A stretch of 62,958 nucleotides of DNA from Kamptonema sp. UHCC 0994 (GCF_029167235.1 NZ_JARFTR010000035.1:1-62958); one strand, 5' to 3'. Counted from the stretch's first letter, positions 43,903 to 52,948 are shown. Notes: a model not told the origin generated them from the sequence alone. Made by a program: numbers and translations.

Positions 43903-44652
43903 TTAAAGCATTTTTTCCAGAAATTGCTTGGCGCGATCGCACTTCGGGTTACTGAAAAACTCCCTCGGCGGTTCATCCTCAGCGACTTTTCCGCCATCCA
44001 GAAATAATATTCGGTGGGCTACTTCCCGCGCAAATCCCATCTCGTGAGTGACAATTGCCATTGTAATTCCCGTCTGCGCTAAAGCTTTCATCACATCTAA
44101 CACTTCTTTAACCATTTCTGGATCGAGTGCAGAAGTTGGTTCATCCATCAACAAAATTTCCGGTTCCATTGCCAAGGATCGTGCGATCGCCACCCGCTGT
44201 TTTTGTCCCCCCGACAGCTTAGAAGGGTAAACCTCCGCCTTATCTGACAAACCTACTTTTTCAAGCAATTCTAATCCCTTTTGATGCGCCTCACCCTTAG
44301 CAACCTGCTTCACCTTTATAGGCGCATAAATCACATTTTGCAATACCGTCATGTGCGGGAATAAATGAAAATGTTGAAACACCATCCCGACTTTCTGGCG
44401 AATTTTCAGAATATCTACATTCGCCGAAGTAATATCAACTCCGTCAATGTAGATATTCCCAGAAGTAGGAATTTCCAGTAAATTCAAACACCGCAAAAAA
44501 GTAGACTTACCGCACCCGGAAGGGCCGATAATAGCAATCACTTCTCCTTGATTAATCTCAGTGCTAATCTCGCGCAAAACCTTGAGATCGCCAAAAGATT
44601 TATAGAGCCTGTCAACCTTAACTGCTACTTTGGAGTCTGCGTTCGAGTACAT
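43903..44652 (-). CDS. glnQ: Polar amino acid ABC transporter ATP-binding protein
   Basis: This 249-residue ABC ATPase has Walker A G-P-S-G-C-G-K-S, signature L-S-G-G-Q-K-Q-R, Walker B I-L-L-M-D-E-P-T and a switch His in V-T-H-E-M-G. The short length and M-V-F-Q-H-F-H-L-F-P-H-M-T are typical of the PAAT (polar amino acid, GlnQ/HisP) family. It powers uptake through the fused binding protein/permease encoded just upstream, whose 3' end overlaps its start by 35 bases. The exact amino acid (glutamine, glutamate or basic) is not clear. Confidence 0.93.
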   Translation of the reverse strand: MYSNADSKVAVKVDRLYKSFGDLKVLREISTEINQGEVIAIIGPSGCGKSTFLRCLNLLEIPTSGNIYIDGVDITSANVDILKIRQKVGMVFQHFHLFPHMTVLQNVIYAPIKVKQVAKGEAHQKGLELLEKVGLSDKAEVYPSKLSGGQKQRVAIARSLAMEPEILLMDEPTSALDPEMVKEVLDVMKALAQTGITMAIVTHEMGFAREVAHRILFLDGGKVAEDEPPREFFSNPKCDRAKQFLEKML

Positions 44653-46081
44653 TTGCCCCCCAAGTTAAACTAAGCACCATTAAGTAGTAAATTATCCCCA
44701 CAAATATCAAAGGTTCAAAGTAAATATACTTCTCTGCCCCGACAATTGTGGCGCGACGTAGCAAATCTTCTACGCCAATTACTGAAACTAAAGCTGAGTC
44801 TTTCAACAAAGCAATACTTTCATTTACCAATGCAGGCAAAATATTTTTTAAAGCCTGCGGTAAGATAATATCCCCCATCATTAGTTTGTAGGGAACACCA
44901 AGGGATTCTGCTGCTTCCTTTTGCCCTTTATCTACTGCTTGAATTCCAGCGCGAATTGTTTCGGAGATATAAGCCCCAGAATTGAGGAAAAAAGTAATCA
45001 CACCAGCTTGCAGCGCTGATATATTATACCCCGTAAGCTGTGGTGTTGCAAAGTAAACTAAAGTTAACTGCAAAATTAGGGGCGTTCCCCGGAAAATTGA
45101 AGTGTAGCCGTTGGCAAATAAGGAAAGCGGTTTGATGCTAGAAATCTTAAACAGAGATAGGACGATACCCCAGATAAATCCGAGAAATGCCGACAGCAGG
45201 GTAAATGTTAATGTTACCCAGATTCCGCCTAAGATAAAAGGCATATTCGGCAATATTTTGCCAAAATCTAGACCAAATTTTGGGGTAGGGGCTGGCTGAT
45301 CTGTAGTCGGTTCTTGAGCTATTGGTCGAGAAAACCACTGAGTAGCGAATTCCTTAAGTTTACCATTGTCTTTCATTTGCTGGAGGACGCGGTTAAACTC
45401 TGGAACTAATCTCGAACTTTTGGGAAAGGCGATCGCAGAACCACTTTCTTCAGTATTAGGAATTACATTAAATTCTAGGTCAGGATTTGCTTCCGCATAA
45501 CCCTTAGCAACCGTATCTTCAATTATCCCCGCAGTCAGTCGATTGGATTTAACTTCTTGAATGATATCAGCAATTTTATTCAGAGGAACCATCTCCACTC
45601 CCGCCATCTTTTTGACAGCTTCCTGCTGAATACTTCCCAGTTGTACGCCTACTTTTTTGCCTGCTAAATCTTCAGGTTTGGTCAGTTTGCTGCCTTTATT
45701 AGCGACAATTGTATTTTGAGCTTCGTAATAAAGAACGGAAAAATCAACATTTTTTTTCCGTTCAGGTGTGGGAGTCATCCCCGCCATTACAAAATCTGCT
45801 CGACCTGCTTGCAAAGCCGGAATTAAGCCGTTAAAATCCATACCTATGATTTGGAATTCATAGCCTAATTCTTTTGTAATATATTTGGCAATATCTACAT
45901 CAAAACCGATAATTTCATTACCACTAACAGCCGTATCCTTAAATTCATAGGGCGGGTAATCTGGGGAAGTCGCCATTGTTAAAGTCTTGTTGGCGGTTTG
46001 GGGATAGCTAGCGATCGCAATCAATGAGAAGGCGATGGCGATCGCAACCACCAGCACTGATTTTAATTTTAAACGTTTCAT
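44618..46081 (-). CDS. glnHP: Fused substrate-binding protein and permease of a polar amino acid ABC transporter
   Basis: About 487 residues. A signal/anchor segment (about 1-28) is followed by a periplasmic binding domain of the SBP_bac_3 type (about 33-265; T-M-A-T-S-P-D-Y-P-P-Y-E-F, then G-F-D-V-D-I-A-K-Y). A PAAT-type permease follows (about 280-480; G-I-W-V-T-L-T-F-T and the EAA-like E-A-A-E-S-L-G-V-P). The fusion lets one chain capture and conduct the substrate, probably as a homodimer with the adjacent ATPase. Two starts are possible: ATG at 46090, or ATG at 46081, which has better spacing from AAGGGA. Confidence 0.92.
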   Translation of the reverse strand: MKRLKLKSVLVVAIAIAFSLIAIASYPQTANKTLTMATSPDYPPYEFKDTAVSGNEIIGFDVDIAKYITKELGYEFQIIGMDFNGLIPALQAGRADFVMAGMTPTPERKKNVDFSVLYYEAQNTIVANKGSKLTKPEDLAGKKVGVQLGSIQQEAVKKMAGVEMVPLNKIADIIQEVKSNRLTAGIIEDTVAKGYAEANPDLEFNVIPNTEESGSAIAFPKSSRLVPEFNRVLQQMKDNGKLKEFATQWFSRPIAQEPTTDQPAPTPKFGLDFGKILPNMPFILGGIWVTLTFTLLSAFLGFIWGIVLSLFKISSIKPLSLFANGYTSIFRGTPLILQLTLVYFATPQLTGYNISALQAGVITFFLNSGAYISETIRAGIQAVDKGQKEAAESLGVPYKLMMGDIILPQALKNILPALVNESIALLKDSALVSVIGVEDLLRRATIVGAEKYIYFEPLIFVGIIYYLMVLSLTWGANVLERRLQSSS

Positions 46082-46134
46082 GTCGAGCATTTCCCTTAAA
46101 AATCCCCTACCAAACTAGACCAAAAGTTCTCTGA

Positions 46135-46185
46135 CGTAACGCCGCCGTCCCGGCGGTATCTTGACCGCCGGGACAGCGGTGCTAC
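46135..46185. repeat. Dispersed GC-rich palindrome, imperfect copy
   Basis: CGTAACGCCGCCGTCCCGGCGGT pairs imperfectly with the ACCGCCGGGACAGCGGTG side. It belongs to the same family as 470-520 and 46244-46295. Confidence 0.8.
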
Positions 46186-46226
46186 AAACAATTATAGTAA
46201 GTCTTGTTCAAGACAGATAATCCAGA

Positions 46227-46311
46227 ACTTACGCAAAATTATTCGTAACGCCGCCATCCTGGCGGTAAAATAACCGCCAGGATGGCGGCGTTACGTAGAG
46301 CGTGCGTAAGT
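46227..46311. repeat. Dispersed GC-rich palindrome, perfect 23-bp copy with outer repeats
   Basis: The arms at 46244-46266 and 46273-46295 are perfect complements around a 6-base loop. An outer pair, ACTTACGCA (46227-46235) and TGCGTAAGT (46303-46311), extends the symmetry. It lies upstream of the ABC operon and downstream of the porin gene, and may act as a terminator for the porin transcript. Confidence 0.85.
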
Positions 46312-46373
46312 CCTGTAATTGCACCACAAGCTTACCTTTAGGGTACATAATTAATGCACCCTACTTATAGGGT

Positions 46374-48128
46374 TTAGAAAGTAAAGCTAGTTCGCAGAAC
46401 TCCCACCCATGTTGTACCATTGTCCTCGTTGTGATCTGTATTGGTAATCACATAAACACCAGGGGTAACGCTGATAAAGTCACTCACTTGGATACGATAT
46501 AGAGCCTCTACATGGAGAGAAGTAGCGTCGTCTCTATTACCTTTAATATCATTTTCAGTCACCTTGGGTGGTATGCCAACAATGATGCCACCAAGATTGC
46601 CTTCTTTAAACAAATCTGGGAAAGCAAAAGCGATCGCACCGTTCCAAATTCCGGCACTTGCATCTCCGCCTGACAACTGTTTAGCATCTACATATCCCAC
46701 CCAACTCGCAAGGGCAAATCGAGGAGAAAGTTGCCAACTTGCCTCAAAACCGTAGTGGTTTCCTCTAGTAGCTTCTTGGCCAAAAGGTTCATTAGCATTA
46801 TTGCTACCGGTACCTAGAGACAAGTTAACATCATTACGCCGGGAGTAACTTCGGACATAACTTAATGCCAGATCGATCTGAGGAGTTGGCGAATAGGTCA
46901 ATTGAGCTAAAGCGCCGTAGCTACCATTAAAAAGTCCGTTACCTTCAGTAGGATCGGCAGCAGTATTAGCGAGATAGCTCAAAGTTAAATTCAGCTTATT
47001 TCCTAATCGGTGATTAATCGCAATTCCTGTTTCTCCAGGGGTGTTATAAATAGCCGGATTGAAGGCCCCAAACCGAGAAACAGCACCGTCAGCACTACCA
47101 GCGAAATAGGGGTTAATAATCGGGCCCACATCGTCAGAAGTAAGTCCTTTTGCCCCAATTTCAACAGTAGTGTTATTACCAAGGGGAAAGAGATAGCTTA
47201 ATTTATCAAGAATGATTTGGGAACCGTCATCGCCGTCAAAGTTCGTGCGAGTCATTGGGGTTCCAGTTATGCGATCCAACCTCGCCATATTTCTCGCTTG
47301 CAACCTGGTTCTCAATCTGTCTTCGCCAGTGAAGCTAGTGTCGAAATTCAAGCGCACCCGATAGCCAAAGTTTGTATTAGTATTGTCATCATCAACAGCG
47401 CCGTCTCCGAAGGTATCGGTGATTGCCCAAATGGTTTCTCCGTTTAGCTTAGTAGTGGTTGAGAATTGATTGGCTTCGAGTTCCGTTGCCCGCGCTTCTA
47501 AGCTATCTATTCGACCTCGCAAGGTAGATAATTCGGCGGCAAATTCTTCTTGCAATCGTTGCAATATCGCTAAGTCTTCTTTGGTGACAAAGTTAGCTGT
47601 AGCTCCACCTATTAATCTGGTAATTTGGTCTAAGCAAGCGTTTAATCCTGCGGCAAATTCGTATCGAGTTAATGCTCTATTGCCGCGAAATGTGCCATCG
47701 GGATATCCCGCTATACAGCCGTATCGTTCTACGAGGGATTGTAGGGCTTGAAATGCCCAATCTGTAGGCTGTACGTCGGATAGTTGAGATACTGATGTCA
47801 CCTGACTCATGGAGTTTGCATCTTGCGATTTAGATGCAGATTCTACCTGAGTAGGGAAATTTTGCTCTGGCTCAATTACGGTGGGTTGCGATTGGTTTAC
47901 TTCGTTGGCAATGACGATGGGGGAAACTGAATTTAATGTGTTGGTAACATCATCAATTTCTGAGTCAAATTGCTTTACTTCGTTGGCAATTGTAATGGCA
48001 TTTATTGCATCAGGAATTTGACTAACACCAGCCGTTGTTTCTGCGGCAATAGCTATGTTTTCTACTAGCAAGGTGTTGCCAATAAAAGCTAGGCAAAACC
48101 AGAAACTTTTTCCGAAAAATTTTGACAT
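46374..48128 (-). CDS. SLH-OprB outer-membrane porin, iron-uptake/Som type
   Basis: This is a 584-residue protein. A signal peptide (about 1-28, ending A-I-A-A) is followed by a Ser/Gln/Val-rich spacer. An SLH domain (about 112-165; S-D-V-Q-P-T-D-W-A-F-Q-A-L and G-Y-P-D-G-T-F-R-G) binds the peptidoglycan-linked polymer. A short coiled coil (about 185-222) leads into a 16-stranded-type OprB barrel that ends in F-T-F with a terminal Phe. Cyanobacterial homologues are major porins for ions and small solutes, several linked to inorganic iron uptake. The spacer holds a repeated V-I-A-N-E-V-x-Q motif, a feature worth noting. It is a monocistronic gene flanked by repeats. Confidence 0.93.
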   Translation of the reverse strand: MSKFFGKSFWFCLAFIGNTLLVENIAIAAETTAGVSQIPDAINAITIANEVKQFDSEIDDVTNTLNSVSPIVIANEVNQSQPTVIEPEQNFPTQVESASKSQDANSMSQVTSVSQLSDVQPTDWAFQALQSLVERYGCIAGYPDGTFRGNRALTRYEFAAGLNACLDQITRLIGGATANFVTKEDLAILQRLQEEFAAELSTLRGRIDSLEARATELEANQFSTTTKLNGETIWAITDTFGDGAVDDDNTNTNFGYRVRLNFDTSFTGEDRLRTRLQARNMARLDRITGTPMTRTNFDGDDGSQIILDKLSYLFPLGNNTTVEIGAKGLTSDDVGPIINPYFAGSADGAVSRFGAFNPAIYNTPGETGIAINHRLGNKLNLTLSYLANTAADPTEGNGLFNGSYGALAQLTYSPTPQIDLALSYVRSYSRRNDVNLSLGTGSNNANEPFGQEATRGNHYGFEASWQLSPRFALASWVGYVDAKQLSGGDASAGIWNGAIAFAFPDLFKEGNLGGIIVGIPPKVTENDIKGNRDDATSLHVEALYRIQVSDFISVTPGVYVITNTDHNEDNGTTWVGVLRTSFTF

Positions 48129-48427
48129 TGTTGCTACTCACACCTAATTATAACTAGGGACTAGGGGCTAGGGGCTAGGGGAAGAAGGGAAGCAATAGAG
48201 ATAAGGACACGGCAATGCCTTCTCCCTACGGGGATCGATCGATTTGGGATTTACTTCAACCACTTGGAATTTGCTGTATGTAACCAAATTTGATTTGATT
48301 ACCAAAATTCCACGATCGCGATCTTGAATAACTTGAATATTACTGCCTTATAAATTTTTTTCTGTCAAATTTGATATTTTTTAACGCTGGGAAGGAAAAA
48401 ATTTACAAATCCTTTTCCTCCCTGCTT
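48129..48427. other. Intergenic region between porin and murD
   Basis: The 299 bp hold a short CTAGGGG heptamer array near 48155-48180 next to the porin start. An AT-rich stretch carries a GCGATCGC-like site and the likely porin promoter. No gene is seen. Confidence 0.5.
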
Positions 48428-49777
48428 CTAAGGTAGCGACTCTAGGCATAACTGCCGGAAATCATCTCCTCGTTGCTCAAAGTTCTGGTATTGATCGAAG
48501 CTAGCACAGGCTGGTGACAGCAGGACAACTTTCGCGTTATACTCTTTAGCAAGTTCTGAACTCCGGGAAACGGCTCGTTCCATTGTTTCTACTATTTCCC
48601 AACTGCTATAATTAGCTTGTTGTAGACGCTTGGCGAAGGTGTCAGCAGCGTTACCAATCAACAAGACGGCGGCGGCTTTGGCTTGAATGGTTTCGATCCA
48701 GGCGAGATCGTCGCCTTCTTTGGCTTCACCGCCTGCAATTAGGATTGCTGGTGTCGCAACGGAGGCTAATCCGACTTCGGCAGCATCGTAGTTGGTGGCT
48801 TTGCTATCATTAATAAAGTCTATGCCGGCCCAAGTGCGGATGTGTTCGAGGCGGTGGGGTACTCCGGGGAAATTAGCAATTGCTTGGGCGATCGCATCTT
48901 TCTCAATTCCTGCTAAACGCGCCGCCGCTACAGCCATTAGTAAATTTTGCTGGTTATGAGATCCTACCATCCGCAAAGAATCAACGGGCAGAATTTTTTC
49001 ACCCAGCGCGATCGCCCATCCATCCTCAATATAAGCACCCCGCGCCGGATCTCCTAACAATTCTGCTTTACCTTTAACACTTGTCCAGCAAGCTTTTGGC
49101 CAACTTTCAACCCCTTTTTCGCGTAAGTAAGGGTCATCTCCGTTAATCACTTGTAACTCGGATTGCTTGAGCAAATGGGCTTTAATGTTGTAATAATTTT
49201 CTAAGGTTTTGTGGCGGCTGAGATGATCGGGAGTAAAAGTTGTCCAAATACTAATTTTAGGCGCAATTGAGGGCGATGATTCAATTTGATAACTGCTCAT
49301 TTCTGCAATTACCCAATCGGGAGGCTTTTCGCCCAAAGCTAACTCACAAGCAGCATAGCCAATATTGCCACAAGCCGGAGCGTAAAAACCCGCCGTTTGA
49401 AAGATAGCAGCGATTAGCGCGGTTGTGGTGGTTTTGCCATTAGTACCGGTGATCCCAATCCAAGACTGAGATTGCAGATGTCGCCACGCAAGTTCTACTT
49501 CTCCTATTGTCTCAATTCCGAGCTCTCTGGCGCGGATTAATGCTGGTAAATCCCAAGGAACGCCAGGGCTCACAACTATTAAATTTAGAGGTGTTGCTGG
49601 TGCAAATGAATGGCACAACTCAACTGCAATTCCTTCTGTTGCGAGTTCCTGTTGTTGCTGTTGTAAGATTGGGGAAGAGGCGCGATCGCTTAGCGTCACT
49701 GAGTAACCTTCCCGTTTTAATAGTCGCGCAGCGGCAATTCCTGATCTTCCCAGACCGATAATGTGAGCATTGAGCAT
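48428..49777 (-). CDS. murD: UDP-N-acetylmuramoyl-L-alanine--D-glutamate ligase
   Basis: This 449-residue Mur ligase has a Rossmann-like N-terminus ([13 protein letters not shown]), the ATP loop [11 protein letters not shown] at about 110-120, and P-D-H-L-S-R-H and N-D-S-K-A-T-N further on. The last of these marks MurD among the ligases. It adds D-glutamate to UDP-MurNAc-L-alanine in the cytoplasm. Length is normal. It is not in an mra-type cell-wall cluster, as is usual in cyanobacteria. Confidence 0.96.
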   Translation of the reverse strand: MLNAHIIGLGRSGIAAARLLKREGYSVTLSDRASSPILQQQQQELATEGIAVELCHSFAPATPLNLIVVSPGVPWDLPALIRARELGIETIGEVELAWRHLQSQSWIGITGTNGKTTTTALIAAIFQTAGFYAPACGNIGYAACELALGEKPPDWVIAEMSSYQIESSPSIAPKISIWTTFTPDHLSRHKTLENYYNIKAHLLKQSELQVINGDDPYLREKGVESWPKACWTSVKGKAELLGDPARGAYIEDGWAIALGEKILPVDSLRMVGSHNQQNLLMAVAAARLAGIEKDAIAQAIANFPGVPHRLEHIRTWAGIDFINDSKATNYDAAEVGLASVATPAILIAGGEAKEGDDLAWIETIQAKAAAVLLIGNAADTFAKRLQQANYSSWEIVETMERAVSRSSELAKEYNAKVVLLSPACASFDQYQNFEQRGDDFRQLCLESLP

Positions 49778-49954
49778 ATTAAAGGTAGCTTCCCTGGTTT
49801 GAGCAATCTTTATGTTACAGCAAAGCTAGCCCAAAACTTGCCAGCGATCGCAGATATTATCCCTGTGTCCTGAGAGCCAAAGACCGACAAAGGAGGACTT
49901 AAGCTATTAGACAAGGACTTTAGTCCCTGGCAGACCAAGCTCAGGTAGTTAACA

Positions 49955-51376
49955 TCAGTAAGTTTTCACATATTCCTTAATTACAGGTTGAAGAGTGAAA
50001 AGATTTCGCTCTCCTTCCCTAATTTTTTCAATCAAATCGCGCCTTCCCAAAGATTGAATCGCTTTCAATAACTCAGAATGAGATAATTGTATACGCTCTG
50101 GAATTTGTGCCAGAGAAACAGGTAAATTTTCACTTGCCAACCAAGACATTACTTGTTTTTCCGACTCGGATAAGCGATGAAAAGATTGATGCAATACTGC
50201 TTCTAAATCTCCCAAAAATAGGGTATGATATGATAAGGCTTCGGCAACGCTACCGTTAAACACATCTTGAATCATCGTTGCCACTATTTTTAACCATAAA
50301 GGATTGCCTCCGTAGGGTTCAATTAGTTCTAACCATTTTTCCTCATCAGCTAATCCTTTTTCTCGTAGAATTCCCATTGCCTCGGCACCTAATCCGCTGA
50401 GTTCTAATGAGCGAACGGGTTGATTTTCGCCTTCTAATATAGATATTTCTTTGGGCTTCTCGGAACTTATTAATATTAAGCAACTGTGATGATATAGTTC
50501 TGCTATTTGTTTGAAGAATGTACCGTAATCTTCATATCCTGGTTTGTAGTTTCCCGCTAGTTGTCCGCTGCTGTTGAGGGTTTGTACATCATCAAGTATC
50601 AGGAGACAGCGGTATTTTCGCAGGTAATCTAGTAGGGGCAATCCCCCTGTGGTTGCCCTTTCTTCGGTATCTGGGGCGGGCACGCCGTTGGGATCTGGGG
50701 CGGGCACGGGGGCACCGCCCCTACAGAATTGGACTATATTTGTTTGGAGTGTTTTTAGGGGTGGGGAAGTGCTTAGACTTCGCCAGAAGATGTAATCAAA
50801 TTCATGTTTGATTTGTTCTACTAGGTGAACCGCGATCGCGGTTTTGCCGATGCCAGTTATGCCTAATATGGCGACTAGGCGGGTGTTTTCGTGTAAAATC
50901 CACTGTTTGAGGGTGGTGAGTTGGGGAGTGCGATCGTAGAAACTCCCAAAATTAGGCATTTCACCTAAATATTCGCGCACTTTGGGTTTAGCATTGGCTT
51001 TATTGAGAGGTTCTTCATCGGGTGGTAAGTTGGGAACTTTTGGGGAACGTGAATTATTTTCACAGAAGTTAACATTATTAATCTGTACAAAGTCTTTTGT
51101 AAAATTTAAGACGTTTGAAAATTGTAACCTTTCCAAGGTAGCTCTAAAATTTGATTTATTGATTTCTTCGCCTGATACTTCTGAAAGTAGCTTCCATAAT
51201 TCTGATGCAATATCCTTGATGTGACCTTCAGTACAGTGAGATTCTTCTGCTATTTTTGAGTATTTCTGACCTTGCAAAGTTCCCCGCAGTATCACCTCTT
51301 GCAGATTATCTAAGTGTTTTCCCGTATTGACAAAAACTAGGTCGTCGGCAAGTTTTAAGACTTCTTGAACGTCCAT
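49955..51376 (-). CDS. HTH-NB-ARC-type STAND NTPase without sensor domain
   Basis: This is a 473-residue protein. An N-terminal helical region (about 1-90; L-R-G-T-L-Q-G-Q-K-Y-S-K-I-A-E-E-S-H) has the HTH-like layout common in cyanobacterial NB-ARC proteins. The NTPase has Walker A G-I-T-G-I-G-K-T at about 170-177, Walker B C-L-L-I-L-D-D-V at about 255-262, a G-G-N-P-L-W-L motif near 354 and a terminal winged helix. It ends without WD40, TPR or other sensor repeats. A 31-residue Pro/Gly-rich stretch between Walker A and B is encoded by a 93-bp palindromic element. It may be a minimal or C-terminally shortened STAND switch; whether it is functional is uncertain. Confidence 0.83.
   Translation of the reverse strand: MDVQEVLKLADDLVFVNTGKHLDNLQEVILRGTLQGQKYSKIAEESHCTEGHIKDIASELWKLLSEVSGEEINKSNFRATLERLQFSNVLNFTKDFVQINNVNFCENNSRSPKVPNLPPDEEPLNKANAKPKVREYLGEMPNFGSFYDRTPQLTTLKQWILHENTRLVAILGITGIGKTAIAVHLVEQIKHEFDYIFWRSLSTSPPLKTLQTNIVQFCRGGAPVPAPDPNGVPAPDTEERATTGGLPLLDYLRKYRCLLILDDVQTLNSSGQLAGNYKPGYEDYGTFFKQIAELYHHSCLILISSEKPKEISILEGENQPVRSLELSGLGAEAMGILREKGLADEEKWLELIEPYGGNPLWLKIVATMIQDVFNGSVAEALSYHTLFLGDLEAVLHQSFHRLSESEKQVMSWLASENLPVSLAQIPERIQLSHSELLKAIQSLGRRDLIEKIREGERNLFTLQPVIKEYVKTY
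50632..50724. mobile_element. 93-bp MITE-like palindromic element inserted in frame
   Basis: The element is bounded by GTAGGGGC (50632-50639) and GCCCCTAC (50717-50724) and has an internal duplicated GGGGCGGGCAC motif. It is exactly 31 codons long. It is translated within the STAND NTPase as a Pro/Ala/Gly-rich segment. Its ends and GC content differ from the host gene. Confidence 0.75.
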
Positions 51377-51434
51377 AGGTCGGGTAGATGCTGGGGTTTT
51401 GCCTATTATATCCTACTTTATCCGACTTTTTCCG

Positions 51435-51460
51435 GCCTGACAGAATTTGTCAGGCTTTTT
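51435..51460 (+). terminator. Intrinsic-terminator-like hairpin in the divergent region
   Basis: GCCTGACA (51435-51442) pairs with TGTCAGGC (51448-51455) around a 5-base loop, followed by TTTTT. It points rightward into the gene at 51592, where no rightward gene precedes it, so it may be a leader attenuator. Related CTTTATCCGACTTTT motifs flank it as direct repeats (about 51415 and 51500). Confidence 0.6.
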
Positions 51461-51591
51461 CTGGCATGGGTAAATGGCAAATCATATAAAAGTGCCTACT
51501 TTATCCGACTTTTCCCGACTGGACAAGACTTAGGTTTTATAGTCACAATCATCTTTAACAGAAAAAATTACAGCTTTCTAAGATAAAAAAA

Positions 51592-52095
51592 ATGACTACA
51601 CAAGCATTATCCCTCCCACAAGCCAACTTAAAAATGGCTCTCTGGCAAGTAGATGCCGATTCAATGAGCAGTAGCGATTTGTATGTCTGGTTAAATGATA
51701 GCGGGTTGCCCTACGAAGTCAGCATCAGATTGCACGAGTTGGCTAGCTACACGAAAAAAGCTGGTAACAAAGTTTTGGCTGTAGGGAAAATTGTTCTGCT
51801 CAAAATTATCGAGTTTGTCAAGGCACATCCTAATTTAGCTACAGGCATTGCTCTAGGAGCTGCTGTGGGGCTATTGGCAAGTTCAGTACCAGTTATAGGC
51901 CCAGTGTTAGGGCCATTAGCAGCAGTGCTAGGTATAACTGTTGGTGCGATCGCTGGACATAGACTAGATCAAGGCTACCGTCAAGTAGATGGCATAGTTG
52001 GAGTAACACAAGACTTTATTCAAATCGCCCGATTGTTTTTTCAACTACTGATTGATGTTTTCAATGCAGTTTTCCGCAACGTTATTACTGCTTAA
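51592..52095 (+). CDS. Glycine-rich membrane protein, unrecognised
   Basis: This is a 167-residue protein. A soluble N-terminal part (about 1-60) is followed by a hydrophobic region (about 78-125) rich in Gly and Ala (I-A-L-G-A-A-V-G-L-L-A and G-P-L-A-A-V-L-G-I-T-V-G-A-I-A-G), which looks like a two-helix hairpin with glycine-zipper packing. A hydrophobic C-terminal helix ends the protein. It could be a membrane pore, anchor or scaffold. No catalytic motif is seen. It is divergent from the STAND gene and directly precedes a second glycine-rich gene, 32 bp on. Confidence 0.6.
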   Translation: MTTQALSLPQANLKMALWQVDADSMSSSDLYVWLNDSGLPYEVSIRLHELASYTKKAGNKVLAVGKIVLLKIIEFVKAHPNLATGIALGAAVGLLASSVPVIGPVLGPLAAVLGITVGAIAGHRLDQGYRQVDGIVGVTQDFIQIARLFFQLLIDVFNAVFRNVITA

Positions 52096-52127
52096 ACAGA
52101 AAAACAACTCTAAACTTGAGGTCTGAT

Positions 52128-52665
52128 ATGTCTGGAAATAAATCTGTAGCTAAAGAGCAAATTCTTAAAGCGATTGAGCAATTGGAAAAAAATCCTAATG
52201 ATAAGCTAGGAATCTTAGCTGATATTGGGATTGGTGTGGTAGGTGCTGGTGCTGCCGGTGCTGCTGTTGCAGCTTTCGGCGGTACATCCATCCATATTGT
52301 TTGGGCTAGTAGCACTTGCACCCCCAGTAGGATTGGTCGTTGGCGGTGCAGCATTAGGTGCAGCGGCTCTCGTTGGAGCAAAGAGAATCTTTTTTGATGG
52401 CACCTTCAACGAAGGGAAACAAGCAGAAATGCTCAAACAGTTAAAAGAACAGCAAAGAGAGATCGAAACAAAAGAAAGAGCATCTAAACTTGGAGACAGT
52501 GACAAGACAAAATTTATCGTTTCATTGAAAGAACCAGTTAGGCTTAATCTAATTAGCCCTAAAGATGCTCAGGATTTAATGAGGGCTGTCGAAAGTGGTC
52601 AAATGTCTATCAAAGAGGCAATTAAGATGGTTCAGGCTGTCGTTGAATCAGCTAAACTGCAATAG
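52128..52665 (+). pseudogene. Frameshifted glycine-rich membrane protein gene
   Basis: The frame starting at ATG 52128 reads to about 52290 (K-L-G-I-L-A-D-I-G-I-G-V-V-G-A-G-A-A-G). The remainder of the same protein (I-L-F-G-L-V-A-L-A-P-P-V-G-L-V-V-G-G, then a charged helix and C-terminal K-M-V-Q-A-V-V) continues in another frame to 52665. The break coincides with a direct duplication ATCC-ATCC at 52286-52293; removing one copy restores one frame of about 177 codons. The intact product would have a Gly/Ala-rich two-helix membrane segment and a helical tail, similar in plan to the preceding protein. It is a recent mutation, a sequencing error or a slippage site. Confidence 0.75.
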
Positions 52666-52679
52666 TCTTTTGACTTCAC

Positions 52680-52729
52680 ATTCTCAGAATACCAGGCACA
52701 GGCTATCTGGCTCTGGTCTTTCTGAGAAT
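52680..52729 (+). terminator. Hairpin after the frameshifted gene
   Basis: ATTCTCAGAA (52680-52689) and TTCTGAGAAT (52720-52729) are perfect complements, with an inner ACCAG/CTGGT pair. No T-tract follows. It lies 15 bases after the stop codon and is likely the end of this transcript. Confidence 0.55.
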
Positions 52730-52828
52730 TGACTTAGCTGCTGAAACAGCGATCGTCCACAACACTTTATTATAGCGATCGCCCTTACTTTCCTAAAGCG
52801 CGATCGCTTCCAATATAATGCTATAATC

Positions 52829-52948
52829 CTATTTGGCAGTTTGAGTTATTTCATATTCTCTCCAGTATTTTTTAGCTTGGCTAATATCTTGCTCTAATCG
52901 CTCTAATATTGGATCTAAGGAAACATCAGTTAATGTGCCTTGAGACAT
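52829..52948 (-). CDS. Possible 39-residue small protein
   Basis: On the minus strand an ATG at 52948 opens a 39-codon frame with a plausible helical, charged product (S-L-D-P-I-L-E-R-L-E-Q-D-I, then Y-W-R-E-Y-E). Its coding character exceeds its surroundings. There is no strong ribosome binding site. It could be a small regulatory protein or a remnant of an antitoxin-like gene. Confidence 0.4.
   Translation of the reverse strand: MSQGTLTDVSLDPILERLEQDISQAKKYWREYEITQTAK

Noticed and set aside
47010-47751. Several plus-strand frames opposite the porin gene
   Set aside because: All are antisense to a well-supported OprB/SLH gene and have no coding features.
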